Shown: positions 8,365-15,892 of the stretch, piece after piece
Layout of the letters: the number at the start of each line of letters is the position of its first letter
Numbering within the stretch: position 1 is the first letter of the stretch
NCBI RefSeq assembly: GCF_000819785.1
Contig: NZ_CDBK01000100.1
Location: 1 to 64,000 of the forward strand
DNA from: Aeromonas caviae
GTDB lineage: Bacteria; Pseudomonadota; Gammaproteobacteria; Enterobacterales; Aeromonadaceae
Reading direction: 5' to 3'
DNA length: 64,000 nucleotides
Position numbers and translations under genes: made by a program
Notes under the pieces: generated by a model
What the model saw: only the letters and a program-made list of their open reading frames with translations
Databases searched by the model: none
What the model was told of the DNA's origin: nothing

Positions 8365-9363
8365 TCAGGCCACAGATTCCCGCCGTACCAGTTCGGCTTC
8401 GAATTTGAGCGCCAGCCCCTCTACCGGCTTGTGATCCAGCAGCCTCAGGGCCAGCTCAGCGGCACGCTCTCCCATCTCCTCGATGGGGTAACGTACCGTG
8501 GTGAGCTTGGGATAGATGTATCGGGCATAGGGGATGTCATCAAAACCGACCACAGAGACCTGCTGGGGTATTTTGTAACCCCGCTCCAGCAGACAGGAGA
8601 TGGCCCCCGCCACCATGGCATCGTTGAAACCCAGCACAGCGCTGAACTCGACGCCGCGCGCCAGCAGCTCGCTCATGGCCACATAGCCACCTTTTTCATC
8701 GGCATAGGCACGGCCGATGAGGGCAGGATCCAGCTCGATACCTGCCCGTTGCAGGGCGAAGCGATAGCCGGCCATCCGCTGCTGACCATCCACAAACTCC
8801 TCGTCATCGGAGGTGACGAAGGCAATTTTGCGATGTCCCGCGTCCAGCAGATGCTGGCAAGCCGTGGTGATGCCGGCCTGGTTGTCCAGCCAGACGCAGC
8901 GATCCTCGCAGCCTGGCACCTGACGGTTGATGAAGACGATGGGGGTCGTGCCCGACGCCAGCTCGCTGAGCTCTTCGTCAGGCAGCGCCTTGCTGTGCAG
9001 GATCAGGGCATCGCACTGGCGCTGCAGCAGCGCCTGGATGGCGTGCCGCTCACGGGTCGCGTCGTGGTTTCCGGACACCACGATGGTGAACTTGTTCGCC
9101 TTGTCGACCATGCTTTCGATGCCGCGCATCATCTGGGCGAAGAAGGGGCCGCCACACAGATCCCCCACCAGCACACCGATACAGTTGGAGCGTTTGCTCA
9201 CCAGGGCCTGGGCGAAGCTGTTTGGACGAAAGCTGAGTTCCTTCATGGCCGCGAGGACAGCCTCGCGCTTCTCGGGCGCCACCTGCGCCGTGTTGTTGAT
9301 CACTCGAGACACTGTCGAAATGGAGACATTCGCCAGCTGAGACACATCTTTGATCGTTGCCAC
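8365..9363 (-). CDS. LacI-family transcriptional regulator, GalR/GalS-like
   Basis: A 332-residue repressor with an N-terminal HTH (MATIKDVSQLANVSISTVSR, hinge up to about residue 60) and a periplasmic-binding-like sensor domain. Stretches such as ILHSKALPDEELSE, FINRQVPGCEDRCVWLDN, VVGFDDIPYARY and KLTTVRYPIEEMGE follow the galactose repressors GalR/GalS of E. coli closely, so a galactose- or galactoside-type effector is plausible. No galactose genes lie in the window, so the regulon must be elsewhere or include the adjacent minus-strand transcript. A weak hairpin (CCCG-CA-CGGG, 8341-8350) with six T's may end its message. Confidence 0.85.
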   Translation of the reverse strand: MATIKDVSQLANVSISTVSRVINNTAQVAPEKREAVLAAMKELSFRPNSFAQALVSKRSNCIGVLVGDLCGGPFFAQMMRGIESMVDKANKFTIVVSGNHDATRERHAIQALLQRQCDALILHSKALPDEELSELASGTTPIVFINRQVPGCEDRCVWLDNQAGITTACQHLLDAGHRKIAFVTSDDEEFVDGQQRMAGYRFALQRAGIELDPALIGRAYADEKGGYVAMSELLARGVEFSAVLGFNDAMVAGAISCLLERGYKIPQQVSVVGFDDIPYARYIYPKLTTVRYPIEEMGERAAELALRLLDHKPVEGLALKFEAELVRRESVA

Positions 9364-9540
9364 TCTCGATTCCTTTGTTGGAAAAGCCTGTCAGTGATGA
9401 TCGGGCATTGTATCGAACCTGACAGACCAAGACGCGGCGCCCGATCACCTGGCAGGTTTCCTTTTGTAACAAAGCTTAAGGGATGATAACCATTCTGGGG
9501 CAAGAATGGGAGGCAGCCGCGACAACGACTGCCCCCGAAC

Positions 9541-11466
9541 TCAATAGGCGTGATTCAGCTCGCGTTCCGACATGAAACGCAAGGGCTGCTGCAGCTTGTG
9601 TTGATAGATGAGATCGAAAGAGAGCACGTTCTGGACATAGTTGCGCGTCTCCCGATAGGGGATGCTCTCCACCCAGACATCCATCGGCTTGTTGTCGCTC
9701 TGCTCGCGCCAGCGCTTGACCCGGCCAGGACCCGCATTGTAGGCCGCCGCCGCCAGGATCCGGTTGCCGTCATACACATCCAGCAGGCGCTTGAGGTAGG
9801 CGCTGCCAAGACGAATGTTCATGGCCGGGTCGAACAGTTGCTGCTCGTTGCGATAGGGCACCCCAAGCTTGCCGGCCGTCTCTTTCGCGGTGGCAGGCAT
9901 CAGCTGCATCAACCCCCGCGCCCCGACCGGTGACTGGGCCAGGGGATAGAGTGCGCTCTCCTGACGGGAGATGGCGTAGAGCAGACTGGTGTTCATGGTG
10001 CGCTCTTGTGCCATCTGGGAGAAGGTGCGCTTGAGGGGCAGCGGGAAGCGCAGGTCCAGCGCATCCCAGGCCTCGGCACGGATGCTGGAGAGGATCGCCA
10101 GCTCGTGCCAGCCCTGGTTGAGGGCGATGTGGCCAAACTCCAGGCGCTGGGCCACGCTGTTGCGATCCATGTTGTGGATCCACTCAGAGCGGGCCGCCGT
10201 GATCTCCTTCATCGCCAGCAGTTCACGCACCCGCAGCAGGAAGGGCCAGCGGCGGCTGGCACTTTGCCAGTCCGGCACCTTGTGCGCCACGCTCTGGTTC
10301 TTCATGCGATAGGGCACACCGGTGCGCTGGGCCGCCATGAAGCCGTAGAAGCCGCGCAGGTTTGCAGTCTCGAGATAGAGGTCCCGCGCCGGTTTCTGCC
10401 GCCCCTGTTTCTCCAGCGAACGCGCCATCCAGTAACGCCAGCGATCCTCTTTTTGCAGCCCCATGGGCATCCGCTTGACCCAGCCTTCGAGGCCGCGCCA
10501 ATCCTGCTCCCAGATGGCAAGACGGGCCCGCAGCTCCACCAGCTCCGGATCCTTGAGCCGCACCAGAGCCGTATCCAGCCAGGCGCGCTGGTCAGAAGAT
10601 CGGTCCAGCAACAGGCGGCGGGCGGCCGCCTTCTCCACCCTACTCACCTCGGCATGGTTCAGGCCGAAGCGACGGGTCATCTCCCCCAGCTGGCGCAGAA
10701 CCGCGTCGGGCTCCTGATTGGCGTAGCGGGCCAGCCCCAGGGAGAGCAGATGCCGCGACGGGGGCGCCGCCGTGAAGTTGGCCGGATTCATCGCCCGCAC
10801 GGGTTGGTCATACAGGGCGATCATCTGATCGCCATACCCCTTCATGCCGCTGCCGAGCTGGGCACCGAGGTGGCGAATGAGGTTGGGGTTCTGGGCCTCG
10901 AAAGCCAGGTTCATGCGCTCCCAGATCTTCTCCTGAGTACGCAGACCCGCTTGCTGCCAGAGCTGGAACAGGGGATCGCAGGCATCGGGCCTGGATTGAC
11001 CGCTCAACCAGAGCTTGCCTGCCTCCTGCAGGGCTTCACTCTGGTGCCCCGTGTAGTAGCGGGCCTGATAGTGCTGACAGAGCAGATCGGTGGAGCTTGG
11101 CTTGGCCGGATAGAAACGCAGGAACTGGGACCACTGCTGGCTCTGGGCAAGATAGGTGAGATAGCTGCGCTCGAGTCGGTTGGACTGGGGGGTGTCCCCG
11201 TGCTGGCGGATGAAGCGGGTCACATCGTTGTAGTCTGCCGCCCCGGGACGGAACGCAAGCTGGTAGTAATCCAGATAGGGCAGCAGCGGATAGTGGATCA
11301 GGCGTGCCCGAAGCTGGCTGAATTTGACCTGATCATTGGCACGCACGGCCTCATGGGCCTGGCGATAGAGAGACTGCTCCATGGTCTGCGCGAAGGCAGG
11401 AGCCAACAGCCCCGGCATCCAGAGCGCAGACAAGATGATTCCCTGCACGACTTTCACGAATGGCAT
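9541..11466 (-). CDS. slt: Soluble lytic murein transglycosylase (Slt70 type)
   Basis: Periplasmic exo-lytic transglycosylase. The 641-residue product has a signal peptide ending AFA, a long helical superhelix (U and L domains, to about residue 440), and a C-terminal SLT domain with catalytic Glu in AISRQESALYPLAQSPVGARGLMQL (split here as AISRQESALYP and GARGLMQLMPATAKE) and AAAYNAGPGRVKRW. I chose ATG 11466 (MPFVKVVQG): AGGGGAG lies just upstream and it gives a normal signal peptide, whereas the longer frame begins inside a hairpin. It lies 75 bp downstream of the GGDEF-EAL gene on the same strand. Confidence 0.93.
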   Translation of the reverse strand: MPFVKVVQGIILSALWMPGLLAPAFAQTMEQSLYRQAHEAVRANDQVKFSQLRARLIHYPLLPYLDYYQLAFRPGAADYNDVTRFIRQHGDTPQSNRLERSYLTYLAQSQQWSQFLRFYPAKPSSTDLLCQHYQARYYTGHQSEALQEAGKLWLSGQSRPDACDPLFQLWQQAGLRTQEKIWERMNLAFEAQNPNLIRHLGAQLGSGMKGYGDQMIALYDQPVRAMNPANFTAAPPSRHLLSLGLARYANQEPDAVLRQLGEMTRRFGLNHAEVSRVEKAAARRLLLDRSSDQRAWLDTALVRLKDPELVELRARLAIWEQDWRGLEGWVKRMPMGLQKEDRWRYWMARSLEKQGRQKPARDLYLETANLRGFYGFMAAQRTGVPYRMKNQSVAHKVPDWQSASRRWPFLLRVRELLAMKEITAARSEWIHNMDRNSVAQRLEFGHIALNQGWHELAILSSIRAEAWDALDLRFPLPLKRTFSQMAQERTMNTSLLYAISRQESALYPLAQSPVGARGLMQLMPATAKETAGKLGVPYRNEQQLFDPAMNIRLGSAYLKRLLDVYDGNRILAAAAYNAGPGRVKRWREQSDNKPMDVWVESIPYRETRNYVQNVLSFDLIYQHKLQQPLRFMSERELNHAY

Positions 11467-11484
11467 TCTCCCCTTGAAGGCATA

Positions 11485-11506
11485 ACCACCGCCAAAGTGC
11501 GGTGGT
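11485..11506 (-). terminator. Hairpin between the GGDEF-EAL gene and slt
   Basis: A perfect eight-base-pair stem (ACCACCGC / GCGGTGGT) with a six-base loop and no T-run, lying 18 bp before the slt start. It may be a processing, attenuation or partial termination element; termination is not certain. Confidence 0.4.
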
Positions 11507-11540
11507 GACATACCTTCATTCTACCCGCTAAGCACGGGGG

Positions 11541-14060
11541 CTACGCCACACTATTTTTATCGGTGCAGACGGGGCGATCACCGCGTACCTGGCGGCTGAC
11601 ATAGCGTTCAAGGTAGGGAACAGGGAGCGGCTTGGAGGCGAGGTATCCCTGGAAGAAATGGCAGCCCTGTGCCTGCAGAAACTCCAGTTGCTGGCGGGAC
11701 TCCACCCCCTCAGCCGTCACGTTGAACCCCATGTGGCGGGCCATGGCGATCACGGCCTCGACGATGGCCATGTTGTCACCATCCTTGGGAATGTCCTGGA
11801 TGAAAGAGCGGTCGATCTTGAGCTCGTCCGCCGGCAGCCGCTTGAGGTAGCTCAGGGAAGAGTACCCCGCCCCGAAGTCGTCGATGGCAAAGCTGATGCC
11901 CAGGGTCTTGAGTTCTGCCATCTTGCTGATGGTGTCTTCCGCATGACCCAGCACCACCGACTCGGTGATCTCCAGGTTGAGGCAGGCGGGATCCATGCCG
12001 GTGGCCGCCAGCACGTCGTGAATGCGATCGACAAAGTCGGGAGCATGGAACTGTTTGGCGCTCACGTTGACCGATAGCTGGGGGACGTGGATCCCGCTCT
12101 CCTCCCAGGAGACGTACTGGGTACAGGCTTCGTGCAATACCCAGTTGCCGATGTCGACAATGAGATCCGTCTCCTCGGCAATGGGGATGAACTCGGCGGG
12201 CGACACCAGAGCACGCCCGGGGGGTTGCCAGCGGATCAGCGCCTCGACACCGATGATCTCCCCCCCCGCCACCATGTGCTGGGGCTGGTAGTGGAGAGTC
12301 AGTTCCCCATTGTCGAGGGCACTGCGCAGCTCGTTGTGAATGTGCAGACGCCGGTCGGCCTGCAACTGCATGGAGGCATCAAAGAAGCGCCGGGTCTTGC
12401 GGCCCGCCGATTTCGCCTGATACATGGCGGTGTCAGCCTGCTTGAGCAGATCCCCCGCCTCCTGCTCCCGACCGGGGAAGAGGGTGATACCGACACTGGC
12501 GCCGATGTGCAGCACCTGGCCTCTGAAATCATAGGGGGCGGCGATCTCCCCGATGAGCCGCTCCGCGATGAGGTCGGCCTGCATCTCCGCCTGGGGCGGG
12601 CTGATGGAGAGCGCTGGCAGCAACAACACGAACTCGTCACCGCCGAGACGGGCCAGACAATCCCCCTGGCGCACCAGCCGCTTGAGACGGCTGGCCACCT
12701 CCTTGAGCAGCCAGTCGCCGGTGGCGTGACCCAGGGAATCATTGATGGTCTTGAAGTGGTCGAGATCGATGAACAGCAGGGCCCCGATGAGGTGACTGCG
12801 ATTTGCATCGGTGAACGCCTGGGTCAGGGTTTCGTGCAGCTGACGACGATTGGGCAGGCCGGTCAGCTCGTCATAGAAAGCGAGATCCTGAATGCGGCGC
12901 TCCGCCGCCTTGCGCTCGGAAATATCCTCGAAGAAGATGACATAGTGGCTGATCCCCCCCTTCTCATCCTGCACCGGCGTGACGATCTCCCACTGGGGAT
13001 AGGCGTGACCGTCGGCGTGCAGGCGCAGGGTTTCCCCCTGCCAGCGATCCAGGGCATTGAGCTCGTAACCCAGCCCTCCCAGCCCCGACCAGAGATCGTT
13101 GCCAAGGTGCAGACCAATCACCCCCTGGTTGTCAAAGCCGGTGATCTGGCTGAAGGCGTAATTGACCCGCAGGATCTTGAACTCGGGATCCGTGATGATG
13201 ATCCCTTCGTGAGATTCAAAGGCCACCGCAGACAGCCGCATCAGGGCGTCGCTCTGCAGGCGCTCCAGCTCGGCCACCATGCGCACCGAGAAGATGGTCA
13301 GGACGGAGTCCAGATCCGTGGTCCGGGTCTGGCTCGGGAACAACAGGGCGAGATGGCCCAGGATCTGACCGTTGCGATCGAGCAGCGGCTGGGCGTAATA
13401 GTGCTGGCCCGGGGGCAGATCGGGATACCCGGTCAGGGGTTCACTCACGGGGACCGCGCTGGAGGGCCCCTGGCGATAGAGCTGCTGGCAGGGCATGTCA
13501 CAGAGGGCATACTCCTTGACGTCGATGCCGTGGCTCGCCAGCACTCTGAGCCTGTCGAGACCGACCCGCTCCGTCAGCCAGACGGCAGTGGCTCCCAGGA
13601 TATGGGCCAGTTCGTTGACCAGGGTCTGGCAAAAATCGAGCCCCGTCTTGGCGGAAAGCGCCTGCGCCAGCTTGGCCAGCAAGGGGGCCTGCAACATGGG
13701 AAGCGGCGGTGTCACGCCTGCGGGGGAGTCGGCGCGATCCATCTCGCGATGCATCATTTCGAGGGGGGCAAGCCAGCCACAACAGAGCCCCTGTGCAGGC
13801 ACATACTGGCCGTACCAGAGCGCATGGTGTACCTTGCCGTCCTCATCGCGCAGGTGACCGATGAACTGGCCAGGCTGGCCGGAATCGTGGAGTCTTGCAA
13901 GAAAATCGGCGAAACCCGCTTCATCTTCCCGCTCAAGTTGGGTGGCCCAGGGGTGGGCTCCCTCCCCTGCCCAGGGTTCACAAGAGACATGATCAGACAG
14001 GCTCCATTGCCCATGCTGCCGATCATAAAACCACATCATCTGGGTGGCTTGCTGCTTCAT
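11541..14060 (-). CDS. PAS/GAF sensor protein with GGDEF and EAL domains
   Basis: An 839-residue cyclic-di-GMP protein. An N-terminal PAS-like segment (1-110) is followed by a GAF-type domain (about 130-270), a PAS domain (about 275-390, with IIITDPEFKILRVNYAFSQ), GGDEF (about 395-560) and EAL (about 580-825). The GGDEF signature RLGGDEF near residue 472 and EALIRW near 606 are both intact, as are DDFGAGYSSLSYLKRL and the catalytic-loop residues, so either activity is possible. There is no transmembrane segment: it is probably a cytoplasmic sensor. GGAG precedes the ATG at 6 bp. It is divergent from the hibernation-factor gene across 392 bp. Confidence 0.9.
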   Translation of the reverse strand: MKQQATQMMWFYDRQHGQWSLSDHVSCEPWAGEGAHPWATQLEREDEAGFADFLARLHDSGQPGQFIGHLRDEDGKVHHALWYGQYVPAQGLCCGWLAPLEMMHREMDRADSPAGVTPPLPMLQAPLLAKLAQALSAKTGLDFCQTLVNELAHILGATAVWLTERVGLDRLRVLASHGIDVKEYALCDMPCQQLYRQGPSSAVPVSEPLTGYPDLPPGQHYYAQPLLDRNGQILGHLALLFPSQTRTTDLDSVLTIFSVRMVAELERLQSDALMRLSAVAFESHEGIIITDPEFKILRVNYAFSQITGFDNQGVIGLHLGNDLWSGLGGLGYELNALDRWQGETLRLHADGHAYPQWEIVTPVQDEKGGISHYVIFFEDISERKAAERRIQDLAFYDELTGLPNRRQLHETLTQAFTDANRSHLIGALLFIDLDHFKTINDSLGHATGDWLLKEVASRLKRLVRQGDCLARLGGDEFVLLLPALSISPPQAEMQADLIAERLIGEIAAPYDFRGQVLHIGASVGITLFPGREQEAGDLLKQADTAMYQAKSAGRKTRRFFDASMQLQADRRLHIHNELRSALDNGELTLHYQPQHMVAGGEIIGVEALIRWQPPGRALVSPAEFIPIAEETDLIVDIGNWVLHEACTQYVSWEESGIHVPQLSVNVSAKQFHAPDFVDRIHDVLAATGMDPACLNLEITESVVLGHAEDTISKMAELKTLGISFAIDDFGAGYSSLSYLKRLPADELKIDRSFIQDIPKDGDNMAIVEAVIAMARHMGFNVTAEGVESRQQLEFLQAQGCHFFQGYLASKPLPVPYLERYVSRQVRGDRPVCTDKNSVA

Positions 14061-14366
14061 CTACGACTCCAACCACTACAACCACGTTATCCACCCCGAC
14101 TCCTGCAGAAAAGCATATCCGTTTGCGCGCATATCTCCACCGGCGCATGGCAATGATGTTGCGATGCGATGAGGCGATGTGGGTGGAGAAAATTCGAGAC
14201 TATGCGGCAAAAACCAAACATCGGGTCGACACAAGGCGCTGCCGAGGGGGGACAGAAACGATCCTATTTGCTGATATAGCCTGCCTGTTTCACTGAGCTC
14301 AAGCGGTTTTTGGCATGAAACGGGAAAAGCTCACAATTTATGGACAGCGGGATTCCCAAGGGTATT

Positions 14367-14388
14367 TTTCGTGACGCAGATCACATTT
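14367..14388 (+). promoter_or_regulatory. CRP site upstream of the hibernation-factor gene
   Basis: GTGA-CGCAGA-TCAC core (14371-14384) flanked by T-rich sequence on both sides, close to the CRP consensus. Its centre lies about 41 bp before the likely start site near 14418, the class II activator position. The E. coli yfiA/raiA gene is also reported as CRP-controlled. Confidence 0.7.
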
Positions 14389-14411
14389 TGATTTGGCGAC
14401 ATGGGTAATCT
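14382..14411 (+). promoter_or_regulatory. Probable CRP-dependent promoter
   Basis: A TAATCT -10 hexamer at 14406-14411 with a poor -35 (CACATT, 18-bp spacing) that overlaps the right half of the CRP site, as expected for activator-dependent transcription. Confidence 0.5.
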
Positions 14412-14452
14412 GGAGGTGAAGACACAAGCAAGACGACCCGAAGGGGGCCATT

Positions 14453-14785
14453 ATGAAAATCGAAATGACCAGTAAAATCATCGACATCACCCCAGCCATC
14501 CGCGAGCGCATTGAATCCCGTTTTGAAAAGCTCGAGCGTCTTCAGGTGCCTCTTATCACACCCCATGTGATCATCTCCAAAGAGCGTTTGATGTATATCG
14601 TCGAAGCCACTATCGGCATTCCCAACGGCAAACTGTTTGCGCAGGCAGAGCACGAGGATCTCTATGCCGCCATCACGGACCTGGGCCAGAAGCTGGAACG
14701 CCAGCTCAACCGTCACACGGAAAAACCCATCGCCCGTCGTGCCGCCGGCAAGGAAGTGCCCCAACCGGACGAAGCAGACGCCTGA
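14453..14785 (+). CDS. raiA: Ribosome-associated inhibitor / hibernation promoting factor (short form)
   Basis: A 110-residue member of the HPF/YfiA family that binds the decoding region of the 30S subunit in stationary phase or stress. It has the conserved start MKIEMTSKIIDITPAIRERIESRFEKL, the basic/central motif HVIISKERLMYIVEATI and the acidic C-terminal tail characteristic of YfiA (EVPQPDEADA). It is too short to be long-form HPF. GAAGGGGG just upstream is a plausible ribosome site. Expression is likely coupled to cAMP-CRP through the site upstream. RaiA versus Hpf cannot be settled from sequence alone, but the charged tail favours RaiA. Confidence 0.88.
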   Translation: MKIEMTSKIIDITPAIRERIESRFEKLERLQVPLITPHVIISKERLMYIVEATIGIPNGKLFAQAEHEDLYAAITDLGQKLERQLNRHTEKPIARRAAGKEVPQPDEADA

Positions 14786-14805
14786 CAAGCTTCACCATTC
14801 ATAAA

Positions 14806-14834
14806 GCAAAAGGCGGGTTATCCCGCCTTTTTGC
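14806..14834 (+). terminator. Rho-independent terminator after raiA
   Basis: GCAAAAGGCGGG / CCCGCCTTTTTGC with a TTAT loop, 21 bp after the stop. The A- and T-rich flanks make it bidirectional, also serving the convergent gene. Confidence 0.9.
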
Positions 14835-14848
14835 ATTCTACCGTACCG

Positions 14849-15361
14849 TCACCCCAGCCAGCGCAGCCTGGCATCCACCCCTTGCGCAAGCTCATCGAGC
14901 AGCGGCAACATCATCTGCGGAGCCTCCTCCCTGGGGTCAGCGCCCATAGGTCGGGCCTGCCATCGCTCACGACCCAGTGCCGAGAGGTTGTCGTACACCG
15001 CGGGATCCAGCGCGGGCGTTCGGCTCACCAGTGGCGGGGAGCGCAGCGCCAGCCAGAGTCTCACATCCGTCATGCACCCGCCCTGTTGCAGACGCTCGTT
15101 GAGGCTGGTGGCATCGCTCTCTTCCACCCCGCCTTGCAGGGACGCCCGGGGCATCAGACCGAAACGGGAGCGCCAATCCATCTCACCCGACGCAGGCTTG
15201 GGCGGGGCATCAAACCAGGGCTGCTCTTCCACTGCATCGGTCAGCAGCGCCAGATGCAGCCTGAAGTCGGCACGGTCCCCCGCACGGAGATCCTGATTGA
15301 GCCGTTGGCCCAACTGGGCCTCATCCACGAGCAAGCGGTCACGAATCGCACTGGGCAGCAT
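14849..15361 (-). CDS. Conserved hypothetical protein, possibly VC2046/SO_2500 family
   Basis: A 170-residue soluble protein. The segment LNQDLRAGDRADFRLHLALLTDAVEEQPWF near residue 21 (split: AGDRADFRLHLALLTDAV) resembles the VC2046/SO_2500 family of unknown function, but I hold this loosely. No signal peptide, membrane segment or catalytic motif is visible. It converges on raiA and is divergent from the tRNA-Tyr genes. Confidence 0.55.
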   Translation of the reverse strand: MLPSAIRDRLLVDEAQLGQRLNQDLRAGDRADFRLHLALLTDAVEEQPWFDAPPKPASGEMDWRSRFGLMPRASLQGGVEESDATSLNERLQQGGCMTDVRLWLALRSPPLVSRTPALDPAVYDNLSALGRERWQARPMGADPREEAPQMMLPLLDELAQGVDARLRWLG

Positions 15362-15444
15362 GAGATAAATCTTGGAAATGAAGGTTTCATTGCTTATCGG
15401 CCATCAACCCGATCCTTTAAGCATTAAAAATCCCGGCAGAGGGG

Positions 15445-15472
15445 TTCACAAGCGCGACAGATCTGTTAGTAT
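15445..15472 (+). promoter_or_regulatory. Promoter of the tRNA-Tyr operon
   Basis: TTCACA (-35) and TAGTAT (-10) at 16-bp spacing, followed by a GC-rich discriminator (GCGCCTCGC), the pattern expected of a stringently controlled stable-RNA promoter; the first tRNA begins 15 bp further on. Confidence 0.7.
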
Positions 15473-15487
15473 GCGCCTCGCACTTGG

Positions 15488-15572
15488 GGAGGGGTTCCCG
15501 AGCGGCCAAAGGGATCAGACTGTAAATCTGACGGCTCTGCCTTCGAAGGTTCGAATCCTTCTCCCTCCACCA
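15488..15572 (+). tRNA. tRNA-Tyr (anticodon GTA)
   Basis: An 85-nt class II tRNA with a long variable arm. The acceptor stem GGAGGGG pairs with TCCCTCC, the anticodon GTA is at 15522-15524, the T-arm is GGTTCGAATCC, and CCA is encoded. It is nearly identical to E. coli tRNA-Tyr. Confidence 0.97.
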
Positions 15573-15603
15573 TTCAAGTGCGCACAATCAGGTCATGCCC
15601 CGT

Positions 15604-15688
15604 GGAGGGGTTCCCGAGCGGCCAAAGGGATCAGACTGTAAATCTGACGGCTCTGCCTTCGAAGGTTCGAATCCTTCTCCCTCCACCA
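15604..15688 (+). tRNA. tRNA-Tyr (anticodon GTA), second identical copy
   Basis: Exact duplicate of the preceding tRNA across all 85 nt, separated by a 31-bp spacer; anticodon at 15638-15640, CCA encoded. The tandem pair is arranged like E. coli tyrT-tyrV and must be processed from one precursor. Confidence 0.97.
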
Positions 15689-15698
15689 TCTTTCAGAG

Positions 15699-15726
15699 AA
15701 CCCGGCCTTGTGCCGGGTTTTCGCTT
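15699..15726 (+). terminator. Rho-independent terminator of the tRNA-Tyr operon
   Basis: AACCCGGC / GCCGGGTT stem with a five-base loop and a T-rich tail, 10 bp after the second tRNA. Confidence 0.85.
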
Positions 15727-15756
15727 TTCTGCCTTCCACAAATCCCCTTCTTCTAC

Positions 15757-15784
15757 AAAAAAACGGGAGGCCAGGCCTCCCGTC
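15757..15784 (-). terminator. Rho-independent terminator of tamA-tamB
   Basis: On the minus strand GACGGGAGGCC-TGGCCTCCCGT forms a near-perfect hairpin followed by seven T's, about 110 bp after the tamB stop. Confidence 0.85.
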
Positions 15785-15892
15785 AATATATGCACGCTCT
15801 CACCCCGAACCTGCTGGCGACAGCTGTCATCAGCAGGTCGGGCAGAGGGGGATAAACGTCTCCCCAGGCATCTGTCTTGTCATCCGCGCCCC

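Larger units (their letters stand above)
14061..14452. other. 392-bp divergent intergenic region (GGDEF-EAL / hibernation factor)
   Basis: No gene supported. The right side holds the CRP site and promoter of the hibernation-factor gene listed separately. The left 250 bp should hold the promoter of the GGDEF-EAL gene, but I could not pick a convincing -10/-35 pair. Confidence 0.6.

Noticed and set aside
12087-14156. 689-codon plus-strand frame opposite the GGDEF-EAL gene
   Set aside because: Shadow frame without recognisable motifs.
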